Below are positions 37,301 to 48,800 of a DNA stretch of 64,000 bases, piece by piece (the stretch's first letter is position 1; each line of letters begins with the position of its first letter). The notes below the pieces were generated by a model. The model was not told where the DNA came from and made no database searches. It saw only the letters and a list, made by a program, of their open reading frames with translations. Source of the DNA: Heliocidaris erythrogramma (Eukaryota > Echinodermata > Echinoidea > Camarodonta > Echinometridae); the NCBI GenBank assembly GCA_025617745.1, contig CM046855.1, positions 42,541,663 to 42,605,662 on the forward strand, written 5' to 3'. The position numbers and the translations under genes were made by a program.

Positions 37301-38939
37301 GGTGTTCTTAATTCCACCAACACTGCCCCCATGGTCAATGTCAAGACCACTAGGCCCCTAGAGTTAGTTTGCATGGACTTTTTGACACTTGAGGAGTCTA
37401 AAGGTGGTTATTGTAACATCTTAGTGATAACAGATCATTTCACCCGCTATTCTGTCGCTGTCCCCACACGTAATCAGACTGCCAATACCACTGCAAAGGC
37501 CCTGTTTGATAATTTTTTTGGTCCATTATGGCTTCCCTGAACGCCTCCATTCCGACCAGGGACGAAATTTTGAATCCAATGTGATCCACAATCTATGCAC
37601 ATTGGTAGGAATTCAGAAATCTAGAACGACCCCGTATCATCCCCAGGGTAATGGCAGTTGTGAGAGAATGAATCGCACCTTACTGAGCATGCTTGGAACG
37701 CTGACAGATGACAAGAAGAGTGATTGGAAGTCCCATGTTGCCCCAATGATCCATGCTTACAACTGTACAAAACATGATGTGACCGGGTACTCTCCCTTTT
37801 ACTTAATGTTTGGTAGACATCCCCGCCTCCCCATCGACATGTATTTAGGCTTAGATACAAATAATGATCAGTCCGCTAACACCCATGAATATGTTTCAAG
37901 TCTGCGAGAAAGACTAGACTATGCCTATAGACTAGCATCCGAACGAGATGATAAGGCAGGTACTAGGAATAAGGCCTCGTATGACAAGAAGTTAAATGAA
38001 AATAAGGTGCAAGTAGGAGACAGAGTTCTCATTAGAAATGTAGGTGTGAAGGGTAAGCATAAGCTCGGCGACAAATGGGGTAGGGCCCCCCATGTGGTGG
38101 TCAGGCAACCAAATGTAGATCTTCCTGTGTATGTAGTGCGCCCAGAAGTAGGGGGTGGAAAGAGCAGAACTTTGCACCGCAATCTACTTCTCCCCTGTAA
38201 TTTTCTCCCAAAGAGCGCCCCTACCAAGGCTCCACCCCCCACGTCCGGGAATCTAAGAGGCCACAGGAAACATGCCCCTAACCTAGAGACTACTCCAAGG
38301 GTAGCGAAAGAGGAAGATGTGGAAGTTGAAGAAAATAGTGTGAATGCATGGAATGTTCCCTTAGTTGATTCCGGGAGAGTTGACTCCCCTGATTTGAACC
38401 ACAAATCCTCTCTTGATGAGCCCCCTATTTGTGATGCCCCATGTGAAGAGGAAACCCATGTAGGCGATGCCCCTAATGACGATCCCCCGTCCCCTGTGAG
38501 AGATCACCAAGATCCCAATGTGCCCCCTCCCCAAGTCCAAGGTGAGCAAATAGAGACCGCCTCTACTAGTGAGGAGGACTGTCTGCTTAGACGGTCGAAA
38601 AGGTGTCCGCGCCAACCTGATAGACTTGTGTATTACCAAAGTCAAGTGCTCCATCCCATTGTCCAGAGTGAAGCAGGTTGCTTCATCTTATTTGCCTTAA
38701 CTGTGTTGATGATAGTGAAGGTTGTGTTCCTTTTATTTCCCCTGACTGAGATCTTTGTGAGTCTGGTAGTGATTTTGTCATCGATTGTGCTGTCCTGTTT
38801 TCCCAGTGTAAAACAACAGTTCATAGATGTTTTTCAAGTGTATAGGACATCACTATCTTATTGGAGAGGGAAACTAAAAGATAGGATGAACAAATTTGAG
38901 AATAGCGGGAAAGGGTCGATCAGTAAGACATACCCCTAA
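34364..38939 (+). pseudogene. Pol region of the Ty3/gypsy element (PR-RT-RNase H-IN)
   Basis: Parts in order: aspartic protease with LLDTGSQVT near 34.5 kb; RT at ~35.4-36.1 kb with LRFCIDFRKLNQKTV and the catalytic YLDD; RNase H at ~36.3-36.7 kb with HTDASNLGLGAALYQ and DALSRRP. The integrase at ~37.1-38.2 kb has its HHCC zinc region (MGHLGVE...CGRCVRRK) and DDE core. The tail contains Pro/Asp-rich sequence and then hydrophobic segments (FILFALTVLMIVKVVFLLF and a second one) near 38.7-38.8 kb, unusual for pol. The region looks almost whole, with about one break. Confidence 0.88.
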
Positions 38940-39795
38940 ATTTGATCTGAATATACATTTATTTAATGGATGTATTTCATTAATTGCGAGTGGATTTATG
39001 TTTTACCTCTAGGCCATTATGATGCGCCTCACTCATTATTATTTCCTTTTCAGTGCTTAGTTGTCAGTTTAGTGACAATGATTGTATTTTACATTATGTG
39101 TGAATAATTATGTGCGAGTGCAGACGACACTTGACCGATATTGATTTGTATTATCCCCTCCCCCGAGTCGAGAATGTTCTGTAAGAAGTTAAGAATTAGT
39201 GCCTAAACAATCCTAGAAACTTGATTATTGCATTAAGTGGAATTCATTGTGTCTTTGATATCGTTAATTATAGTGTGATTATTCTTTTAAATCACATAGA
39301 ATATTAGTTTGCTAATGTAAATACAGTTGATGTAGATGTTAACCCCAGAAATGGCTAGTTAAATAATTGTCCATTTGGATATTGTTCGTTTAACAGCTTA
39401 TTGTGAATATTTAACCCATTTGACATTGCTTGATCACTTGAGTTCTGCAGAATTTTAATTCCTTCAGCACAGTTTATAACATGTATGTAATACCACACTA
39501 ATAATCATTTTAAGCTTCATGAATATTGTGAAAGGTGTATTAATTGGTTTGCTAAGAGTGAAGCTGGTTATGAATGAAGACACTTTTTGCATTTTAAGTA
39601 GATATGAGACAAGTGATTCTGGGGAAATTGTGTATATTCTTTTGTGTGTAAGGTTATTTTGTGTATTTGATTCCTTCATTTAAACATATGTATTGGTGGA
39701 ATAGTTATTAAAGAAAATGTGTCCTAAAGATTTAATATAAATGTAAATAATCTTTCGGAATGTCGAGGACGACATTCAGCTGGCAGGGGGGAAGG

Positions 39796-41604
39796 TGTAG
39801 CAGGCTAGAAAGGCACCCCTCCAAGATGCTAACTTCCTAAATTAATATCCAAACAAATTGGTCCTGGCCAAGCAATATTAGTGGTTAGTATTATAAAAGG
39901 TTACCCTATTCATATATTTTATTTGTTTTTGTAGTATTGTGTTACTATTCTTGGTAGGTTATTGTGTACATATGTGAGTTTGCCACACAATGATACAAAT
40001 ATGTCTTTGCCTATTAATCTTGTAAGATTTTTGTTAGTATTTTGGTTGACCATATGTCATTATATGTAGGTTTGGAGTGCAGCCTATTTGTGTGAAGGCC
40101 CCCCATAGTTTTAGCAGAGGGCGACCACCTATTAAGCGGATTAAGTATTGTTTGGAAACCATGCACCTGTTATTTCCCCCTTATCTACTAATGGATTTCC
40201 AAGCTGGACATGCAGATGTGTGTAGCTTGGGTCATTTAATGTAATCTCCCACTGTTTTATTAATCCCAAGAAAAGCCCAGAATCAACATGTTTGGGAAAA
40301 ACAAAGTAATTAGTACTGTCCACTAATCAAACATTCAAGTCTCCACCCTATAAATTCACTAACCAATAGTTGTTAGCAAAAATATCATGTGATCGTTTAG
40401 GAAGGAATAGTTAACCAATCAGGGGAAAACAAGAGTGTAGGGAAACTGAATAATAATGAGGTATAAAAGAGCGTGTCAGGCATGAAACAGGAGAGTTGAA
40501 AGTCATCCCCTGAGTTGGAAGTCGTCCCCTGAGTTGGAAGTCCCCCCCCCCCCCCCAAAGAGTTGGAAGTCATCCCCTTAGTTAGAAGTCATCACAGAAA
40601 GCTAGAAGTAACCCCTGATCCGACTGGACTTCCTTCTCACCCCCAACCCTTTTTATTGGAAACGGCTGCACTCCTTTTATAATTGTTGGAGATCAAGTGT
40701 GACTATAAGTTGAAAACCCTCCTTTCATCCACTCCCTATAACTAACTATAATTCGACTGGACTTCAACGTAAAGCTACCTCATGGACATTTTGGAATAAT
40801 TATTTGAGCCGCCATCATCATTGTCTTCACGCTTGTACTCGTGATCCGAAACTCTTCGTTTATGCTATCGTCTTGGCGAACTATCTTCAACACCATATTT
40901 CTTCTCTCGCCAAACTACAAACTTTCTTCTAAGACTCTCTACATTCTGTTCCTGTAATTGAATCCTGTGGCTGTTGTGAGCACCTTAATTGTATACCTGC
41001 CTGTGCACCGAGGGAGCTGCCCCAGATGTCCCCCCTCCCCCTACCTCGCCAGTCTTCAACAGGAGAGCAGCGCATCCATGTGGAGAGGACCTCACCCCAT
41101 CTAAACTCAAACTATAGCTAAGTGGCCACCCCAACTAACCTCATTTCCTATAACTAACCTGATCCCATCCCTTCCTGTAGTTTAAGTTATTGTTTGTATG
41201 GTCTCCCTATTTAGAGTTAAAGGAAATGTTATTTGAATGCCATAGGATTATAGAGTTAAAATACCAAATTTATTAATTATTGTTATGTTGTGTTATAAGC
41301 TGATTGTGTGTGTAAACTTAATTCCTTTTTTGTTTTGTTAGGCCTGTGGGTAGACGGACCTATAAATAAACATGCCCGTTAGATGCATTTGAGATTATAA
41401 AACTCCAATTCCTTTTTCTTTAACATTTTCCTCTTTTAAACGTTTACTGTTTGATGAACGGTGATTCTGTGTTGCAGGGTGATTTCTATATGTTTAACTA
41501 ACCCCCGACCAGTACAGTGAGTAGCTAGCAGACCACTATTAACATCAAACCGCCGCTGTATCTGGTCGCCCTCATTATATACACAAGGGGGGTAGAGGGG
41601 TTAG
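39796..41604 (+). repeat. 3' LTR of the Ty3/gypsy element
   Basis: Near-identical to the 5' LTR over 1.8 kb, with the same TATA box, AATAAA and GAGTTGGAAGTC repeat block. It is followed directly by a short TA run that obscures the exact edge. Open frames inside it mirror those of the 5' LTR and are not genes. Confidence 0.88.
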
Positions 41605-41609
41605 ATATA

Positions 41610-42820
41610 TATATATATAAATTTCCAATATCTTTTTTTCGTTATCATGGGAACAACCCTCGTAGTCACATCCATCTCTGACTTAATGGCAAATAAGCAG
41701 ATTCTGAAAGTTGAGGGTCCTAGCTAACAAAAAAACATCATGTAACAAGGGGTTCAAAGGGGGGGGGGGGGCTTTTGTCTGTTCTTTGGCCCATAGACTA
41801 CCACTGCTCAATATATACCAACATGAGGACTTTTCCCATTATATACTTTGTTCATTTCTTTTCTATATGTGACAGGACTATGTATCAAATTATATGTTTG
41901 ATTACGAAAAAATGTTTCAATGGATAGATTTATGGTGCTAAAAAACTTTGAAATATAGGTGGTTTTTACAGTAGCATTTTTAGTAAATCACACTTTTGTG
42001 TTTTGTTATGCCATATACTTATGTGTGTAAAATCAAACTTTCAAATGTATATTCAACATATTTACAACTTCCAACTCATAATAAAGATTATACCAACTGA
42101 TAGGTCTTTATTAGGTAATATAAATTTTACCAAAAGATAAAAATCATGATTTTTGACATTCTTTCAAATTTTGAGCCAAAAATGACATTTTTAGTATAAA
42201 AAATGCGTGTGGCGTCCACCCACCCACACGTTATTCCTGACCATTTTTGTGATTATTTTAGCCCTCCAAACTTAAAAATCACATCTTTTTGTATTTTGTA
42301 GAATGATTACGATGAAAAGGTGCTGAACGTTGGGTTAGTATAATCGTCGGTTGTTAAATCACTTGATGTCTTTAAAGATGTCTTGTAATATTCCATGGAG
42401 GTGTCTCCACTTTCTGTATATTTGCGTTTTTCCATCTGAAATAAAGATTGGAAATGCAAAACATAGAAAAGATTATTACATTCTTACTTTAATTCAGGTA
42501 AAAATACTCATACATTGAAAAGATTCTTTCCTTTTCATTCTTTTTTGTTTTTGTTTGTGTGTTCTGTCTTCACTCATCAACTTCAACACTTTGTAATTCT
42601 GTTAAAAGTTTTCGACAACTCCTTATTGTGTGCAATTCGCTTTACCCATCTCTGAATTAAATTCGTCGTGCAGAACCTTGTTTTCGTATATAATTATTAT
42701 ACGTGTATAAAGCAATTTCTTTGTTTCTGTCAGGGATAACAGGTTGCAATTTAAGAGTTGGCCATATCACCTTTTTCCTGCTCTCCGTCTCTTAATTCAC
42801 AATCTACTAAAAAATGCTGT
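41610..42820. other. Intergenic stretch right of the LTR element
   Basis: No gene. 41,665-41,745 resembles 28,850-28,925 (GCAGATTCTGAAAG...GGTCCTAGCTAAC), and 41,855-41,910 resembles the complement of 28,775-28,840 (TTCTTTTCTATATGTG...GGACTATGTATCAAAT). The same interspersed repeats therefore lie on both sides of the LTR element. A G-tract is near 41,760. Confidence 0.5.
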
Positions 42821-42824
42821 GTAT

Positions 42825-45800
42825 TTATTTTTTAGATCGTACCTCGTTTTTCTCAGACAATTCGTATCTCTTCAACGCAGAGCGTCGTCTCACTGTATCG
42901 CAGACGGTTAGGGTGAAGATAAGTATCCCGATACCAATCGATATCCATTGAATTCCAAGACCGATCTTCGCGGTCAGAACGAAACCAGTATTGTAATCGT
43001 CGACAACCGTGTCGTCTGCTTCAACATTCTGTCATTCAATAAAAATCAGAACGCATTTGTTTGCATCCCTTTGCATTTATGTTCAAACAAACCGTTGCAA
43101 AAAACCGTTGCAAAGCACCGCCAGAAAAGTGTGCTTCATGGACACATTGTATTCAGTGCCAGCATTTGTTATTTTACAGTGATGTGATGTATACCGGTTA
43201 TAGTCGACAAAATGACAGTATAAGTCGGTGCATACAAAACAAATATGCATGTTGTCCAAAAAGGCATATCAAAGTAAGTAATATGGCGCCCTATAGCTTT
43301 TCATTCTCTTACGGCCCAATACAGGCATGGTATATCTGATAACAATTTGTTCCTCAAATCTGAGAAAAATAAGCCATGGATAAAAAAAATATATAAAGTG
43401 TAAAGCATGCAAAGTAAATGTATATTAAGAGAATTATGGAGACCACTTTTTGAATTTTAGACAACTTGTCTAAAGTCGCGTGATAACATACGGGAAAAAA
43501 GATCTTAGGTAGAACTTCATTTCAAGTTAAGCATTTCTACAAGCCCTAGATCTTGTCCTATTAGGACATTACCTATATACATTTGACATATTAATGATTT
43601 TTTCATACCTGCTCAAACCATGCGATGGGAAGGGTGAACTCTCGGATGTTTTTCACTTCACTGTGTGCATGTAATGAATATGAATGTTAAATGTGAATAA
43701 GAATATATTCGACAACTGGGGGGCATTTCATGAAAGGACTTGTCAGATATTTTATCCGACAAATATGCTCTCAGCCAATCAGATGCAAGGATTTCAGTAG
43801 CTTATAACAGTTGTCGGATGAAATATCCGACAACTTCCTTTCATGAAACGCTCCCCTGATGGCATCTCTATAGGCTTTTGTCGAGGGTGTACACGGTCAT
43901 CCTACAACAATAAACCAATGCTACGCCCACTTTCACCCGTGGCCACCCAATGTAACTTGAGTTATGAATCGTCCGAATAGGGTGAATACACCACTGCCCC
44001 CCCCCCCCACTTCAGCCACGCCCGCATAGGGATAAGTGGACTAGTTAAGGTGGGTTTTCACGGGCACGCGAACGTTTTGCGAAGGATGCGAATGCTGGGA
44101 AAATGGCAAAGTCCAACATTCGCATTTTTATGCTCCAAAAGTTCGTCAAACTTGCACGGAGGTTCGGAAGCGTCGTCAATTGTTCGCAGGATGCAGGAAA
44201 CGTTCGCAAGGAATTTTAAACTTTTTTGAAAGTCTACCGAACTAAAAACGAACAATTGGCGACGCTTCCGAACCCTCGCGCAAGTTTGACGAACTTTTGG
44301 AGCATAAATTGCGAATGTTGGACTTTGCTATATTTTCGACATTCGCATCCTTTGCAAAACGTTCGCGTGCCCGTGAAAACCCACCTTTATACCCGATCTC
44401 GAGCGGCTGGATCCACCGGTACGTCCATAGTAGGGCAAATGTGTTCTTGGATATTGCCCTAACAGCTTTATCGTGAATTCAGATTTAAAATATATACGAA
44501 AACGGTGCAGTCTCCCACTCTATCCTTTTGTTCTTCGAATATAAATCTACAGATTGGCCTAAACAACATACATTTTTGAACGAAAACAATTGTTTAGTTC
44601 AATACTGATTGATTTAAATTGTAACTCACTCGATAAAGTCACTTTGTGTGGTATCCATATTAATCTGGAGGCGGAGTTTGAATACGTATGGCATACCCAT
44701 CAGCTATTAATATCATCGACAAAAAAAATCAGAGTGTCAAGAATATGCAAAGACAGGGAGGTTTTTATATATGTTGCAGTATTTCCAAATGAAATTCAGA
44801 TAGAAATAAATGAATATGATCATGTAAAGAAATTAAAATACTATGTTACGTTGGTATGTCGAAATAAGCGGCCGCCTTCTAGTAGTGCAAACAAACTATT
44901 CCTGATCATGAACTGACTGTTTGTATCTTTTTGGCTTGTAGAAAGAGAATGTACGGTGTGTCCAAATAATTCATGCTATTACAGTATACAGTAATAGACA
45001 TCAGTTGAGGGCGTATCCACACGTACAAGTCGTACCCTTTGCATCACTGGCGTAAATCTGTAAGAATTTCTTTTCAAATGGGGGCATGACCATTCATGGA
45101 GAACAAAGCCACCCCCCCCCCCCCTAATGAAAAGAAGGAATGCCCGGATTTACGCCAATATTTTGCATACTAGTAGTCTAGGCCCGAGGCGATGCCGATG
45201 GTGTTCGCATCGTTTCGAATGTACCAGGGATGGATAATGCCCCAAAACCCCAAACATATTTGTTTTATAAAACGGTTACGAGGATCCCAATTGTCATTTG
45301 ATAAATTACCCTTATCCCAAATTTCATAGATCTAGAGTCGACTTTCAAAGTTATAGTATCTAGACGACTAAAGAAAAGGGCTATAATGACCGGTCATTAG
45401 AAAGTGTTAATGACCATTTATGGGTTAGGAGAAATAAACATGCCCCTCTCAACAGATCATTTGATTAGGAGCTACGTCATCATTTTATCAAAAAGAATAA
45501 TGATAATACTCACTGGTTCAATATCCATAATATTCTCATGAAGCTCTTTGACAGGATTCATGCCCCCTACGGCGTTGATCAATGAATGATCACCCTCGTA
45601 GAAATGTGGGTTCGAGATACTCGAAGGACTACCTGAAAAAAAGAAAGAAAAGATAGAACTGATAGAATAATTCTTGGAAACGACAAGAAGGATGATTTAA
45701 TATTAGCCTCTGTAATTACGACCTCTGTATCGTTATGTCGACGAAATCTTCAAGGCCAAAATGTGGTCTTTTTTGTTGTCAATCGTTTTCATTTATCTTT

Positions 45801-48800
45801 TGAATAAAGACAGTTAAAAGGCTACGTTGTGTAATGTAAATACATGTAAATACATGTATTAATAAGCCAGTTCGGGGTTAGCGCATGGTACAAATGACCC
45901 CAAATATCCACAGAAATCTGATATTTTAGACATGGAGGGTCCCTTTATGTGCACTTCAGAAAAATAACTCTGGGAGTGATAGAGGTGCCTCATGAATAGC
46001 TTTTGTTTCCCCCTTTAAAAAGAATACTTCCACCTGGATATCATGGAATGCACCATTAGTGCATAATTGAATAATGATTACATGACATTCATGAGCACAT
46101 ATCGAATATTAGTGTCAGTGGGTTTTAGAATTTGGTACAGATGACCTTTGTCTGCTCATGCTCAGATTGCATCTCCGAAGTGGATTATTAGGTGCATACA
46201 CACATACCAAATAAATGAGTATATTTTGCAGTTAATCAACTAAACTGAGAAAAAATAAACACTCGATATGACCATTCACTATAATATTTCTTCCTGATGT
46301 CAATTTATAATGACTCCAAAATATTTTTCTTCAATTATGTGTACTGTCAACAATGTAGTCTTAATAATCCATCCGAAAAGAATTCCCCAAAATACTTAGT
46401 TGAAACAGGACGACCTAAGAGCAGAGCCTATGGTCGGTAGAGAAATTTTAACAGAAATATGGCGCTATATAAATTCTGTGAATCGTTATCATCATCATCA
46501 TCATCATCGATACATGTCATTATCTTTCTTTACCTGACCGACAAGGATCCTGCCTCATATATCCCGATACACCACACATGTCCGGCTTGCCCGAGCAGAA
46601 GCCCTCGTTGGGAGGCCAGTCCGTGGCGTTAGCCCACGTGTATGGGGCAAGCATGAACCTGAGCAAGGGAATGCCTTTGAACTCGACGTCCTTCTCGTAA
46701 TTATATGTCACAGACCTGCATGTTAAGGTTACAAAATGGCGCCTAGGTTGTATTATGGACCTGTTTACTAATGTTTTCAATGCATATAATCTCCAGAACC
46801 CATGAACTATTTAAATTCACCTGCTATGCACAACATTATCTCTATGGAACAAATCTACTTTGCGTACATTAGTCGTTGCTATGTCTTGCAAGCCTCTAGC
46901 AAGCTTTTGAGTCGTCAAGCGCAACTTTTTTTCGAGAAGTATGCATAACATTAGTATATGGGTCCAATGTAAGCCACAAACCTGCATGTACAGATCACAA
47001 TTAAAATATGGCGCCTCATTGTAATACAAATAGCAAAAATAGCATCATGGATTAAAAGATGGATGATATAATAATGAGCAGATGTGCAGTGGGCAAGCTA
47101 CTCTCTGGCCTACTAAAAGGGCCTATAACCATGACATCAAGTCAGAGTTCGATCCTCGTCCTCAGTCTTTCCCCAGACTTAAATAATCAAGTCTTATTGA
47201 AGATGTGTTATGCCCATTAATATCTAAATCTGGAATAGTGGGCCTCTAAACTTGGACATTTTATTTCAATGCAAATGTTACTACTTCAAAGAAGTTATAA
47301 TTTTTAATGTAAATTTTATGCATGCTTTCTTCCGCATGATATCTTGGAAACCTCCGAACTAAATTTAGCTTGTCCGACTCTCAACACCTGATGATTGCAA
47401 AGCGCCTATTCACAAAAGAAATATAATTGTTGAAACATCTGGATGCAGGGGCCTGGGAGCCGGGGGTGCGGGGGGTGCTGCAGCACCCCCTGGAAAAAAA
47501 TCAGGGTGTGCGGAGTACCCCCTGCAATTTTTTTTCCTTGAAAAAGTAGTTAAAAAGAAACCCTAAAACGCTGAGGACTTTTTTTTTGTTCACAGCACCC
47601 CCAGTAACAAAATCGTTCCCAGGCGCCTGTCTGGGTGACATGTATTTTGCCACTAAATTACGTTAACTGGGAAGAATAAACCGCTTCGGTAATGTCTGCA
47701 AATTTTAAACATACATTTCAAACAAAGATTGTTCTTGACAACGTGTAAGCTTGCCGGACATAGCAACAAGTAATGTATGCAAACTGGATTCCAAGCATTG
47801 AGGCTCATTTATAAGAAGCAGGTTGATGAAATAGCTCGTCACTAGGTGCTCAGAGAAAAAAAATGTGCATAAATTCGAATACATTACAGAACTGGTCTAT
47901 TGGGCATGTATTGTGTTTGAATACCTGCAGTATATAGGGAAATTGAATGTTTCCTTTCAGCGGGTATCTATAAGAATCACTAGGTCTATAAATTTGAAGG
48001 CCTAGGCCAAAACTGTAGTTCTTGTAGATCTATAGAGCTTAATATTCCATCACACCAAGGAGGTTCAAACAGATGGAGTCATAACAGACAGCTTCCCTTT
48101 GAAGCGAGCTTTGATGCCGCCACAACAAACATGACAAATATGCGCTATATTTCCTCAAGCCATCTTTCACGAAAGTAAGCAGAGGCGGCGGAACGTCGGG
48201 CTCGGACAATGAAAGTGGGGGTGCACCTTTTGTTTGGTGGAAACTAGGTGCCCTCCACTTCCATTGTCCGAGCTCGACGTTCCGCCGCCTCTGATAGTAA
48301 TATATGAAATTCGATAGTCGGAATTAAGCGAAAGGTGCTAAAATTGCCGTCAAAGAACCATACATTTGTGACCCTTTTAAGGCTATATCTCAAAAAATTG
48401 TTCATCCTGAGGCAGGGTAATTTCGGTGTTTGTCGCTTTATGAATTTAACTGCGCATCGTAAACATTCAAATGTCAAAACATCTCTATAATCTTTCCCGT
48501 TTACTTTGGCGGCATCACACATGGACATTAAATAATCAAGGCAGTTTATTAATCCAATTGTACATCCTTTATAATCTGCCAGGTGATTGCATTAATTATC
48601 GTTAGGCGAGACTCCATCTGTTTTAACCTTTTTGGTTATATATGACCATTAACATCTAAATTTGGAATAATGGGCTATATTCAAGTATACACGACCTCTA
48701 AACTTGGATATTTCATTTTAATGCAAAATAATGTTACTGCTTGAAAGAAGTTATAATTTGTATGTAAATTTTATGCATGCTTTCTTCCGAATGATGGATT

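Larger units (their letters stand above)
30365..41604 (+). mobile_element. Ty3/gypsy (Metaviridae-type) LTR retrotransposon, young, nearly whole
   Basis: An 11.2-kb element: 5' LTR 30,365-32,164, gag 33,138-34,379, pol 34,364-38,939, purine tract GCAGGGGGGAAGG just before the 3' LTR 39,796-41,604. The 5-base flank ATATA appears on both sides, a plausible target duplication although it is low-complexity. The two 1.8-kb LTRs differ at only about ten places by eye, so the insertion is recent. The polyprotein order protease-RT-RNase H-integrase places it in Ty3/gypsy. It looks almost whole, with about one break in pol. No envelope gene was recognised. Confidence 0.93.
47208..48795. repeat. Pair of ~140-bp direct copies in receptor intron 6
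   Basis: 47,208-47,345 and 48,645-48,795 share CCATTAAYATCTAAATYTGG, CCTCTAAACTTGGA and ATGTAAATTTTATGCATGCT, then TTCTTCC. The second copy has a small insertion. Both lie in the intron that follows exon 6. Confidence 0.7.

Noticed and set aside
42824-42829. AATAAA overlapping the receptor stop codon as its polyadenylation signal
   Set aside because: It would leave almost no 3' UTR; probably a chance A-rich sequence around the stop.
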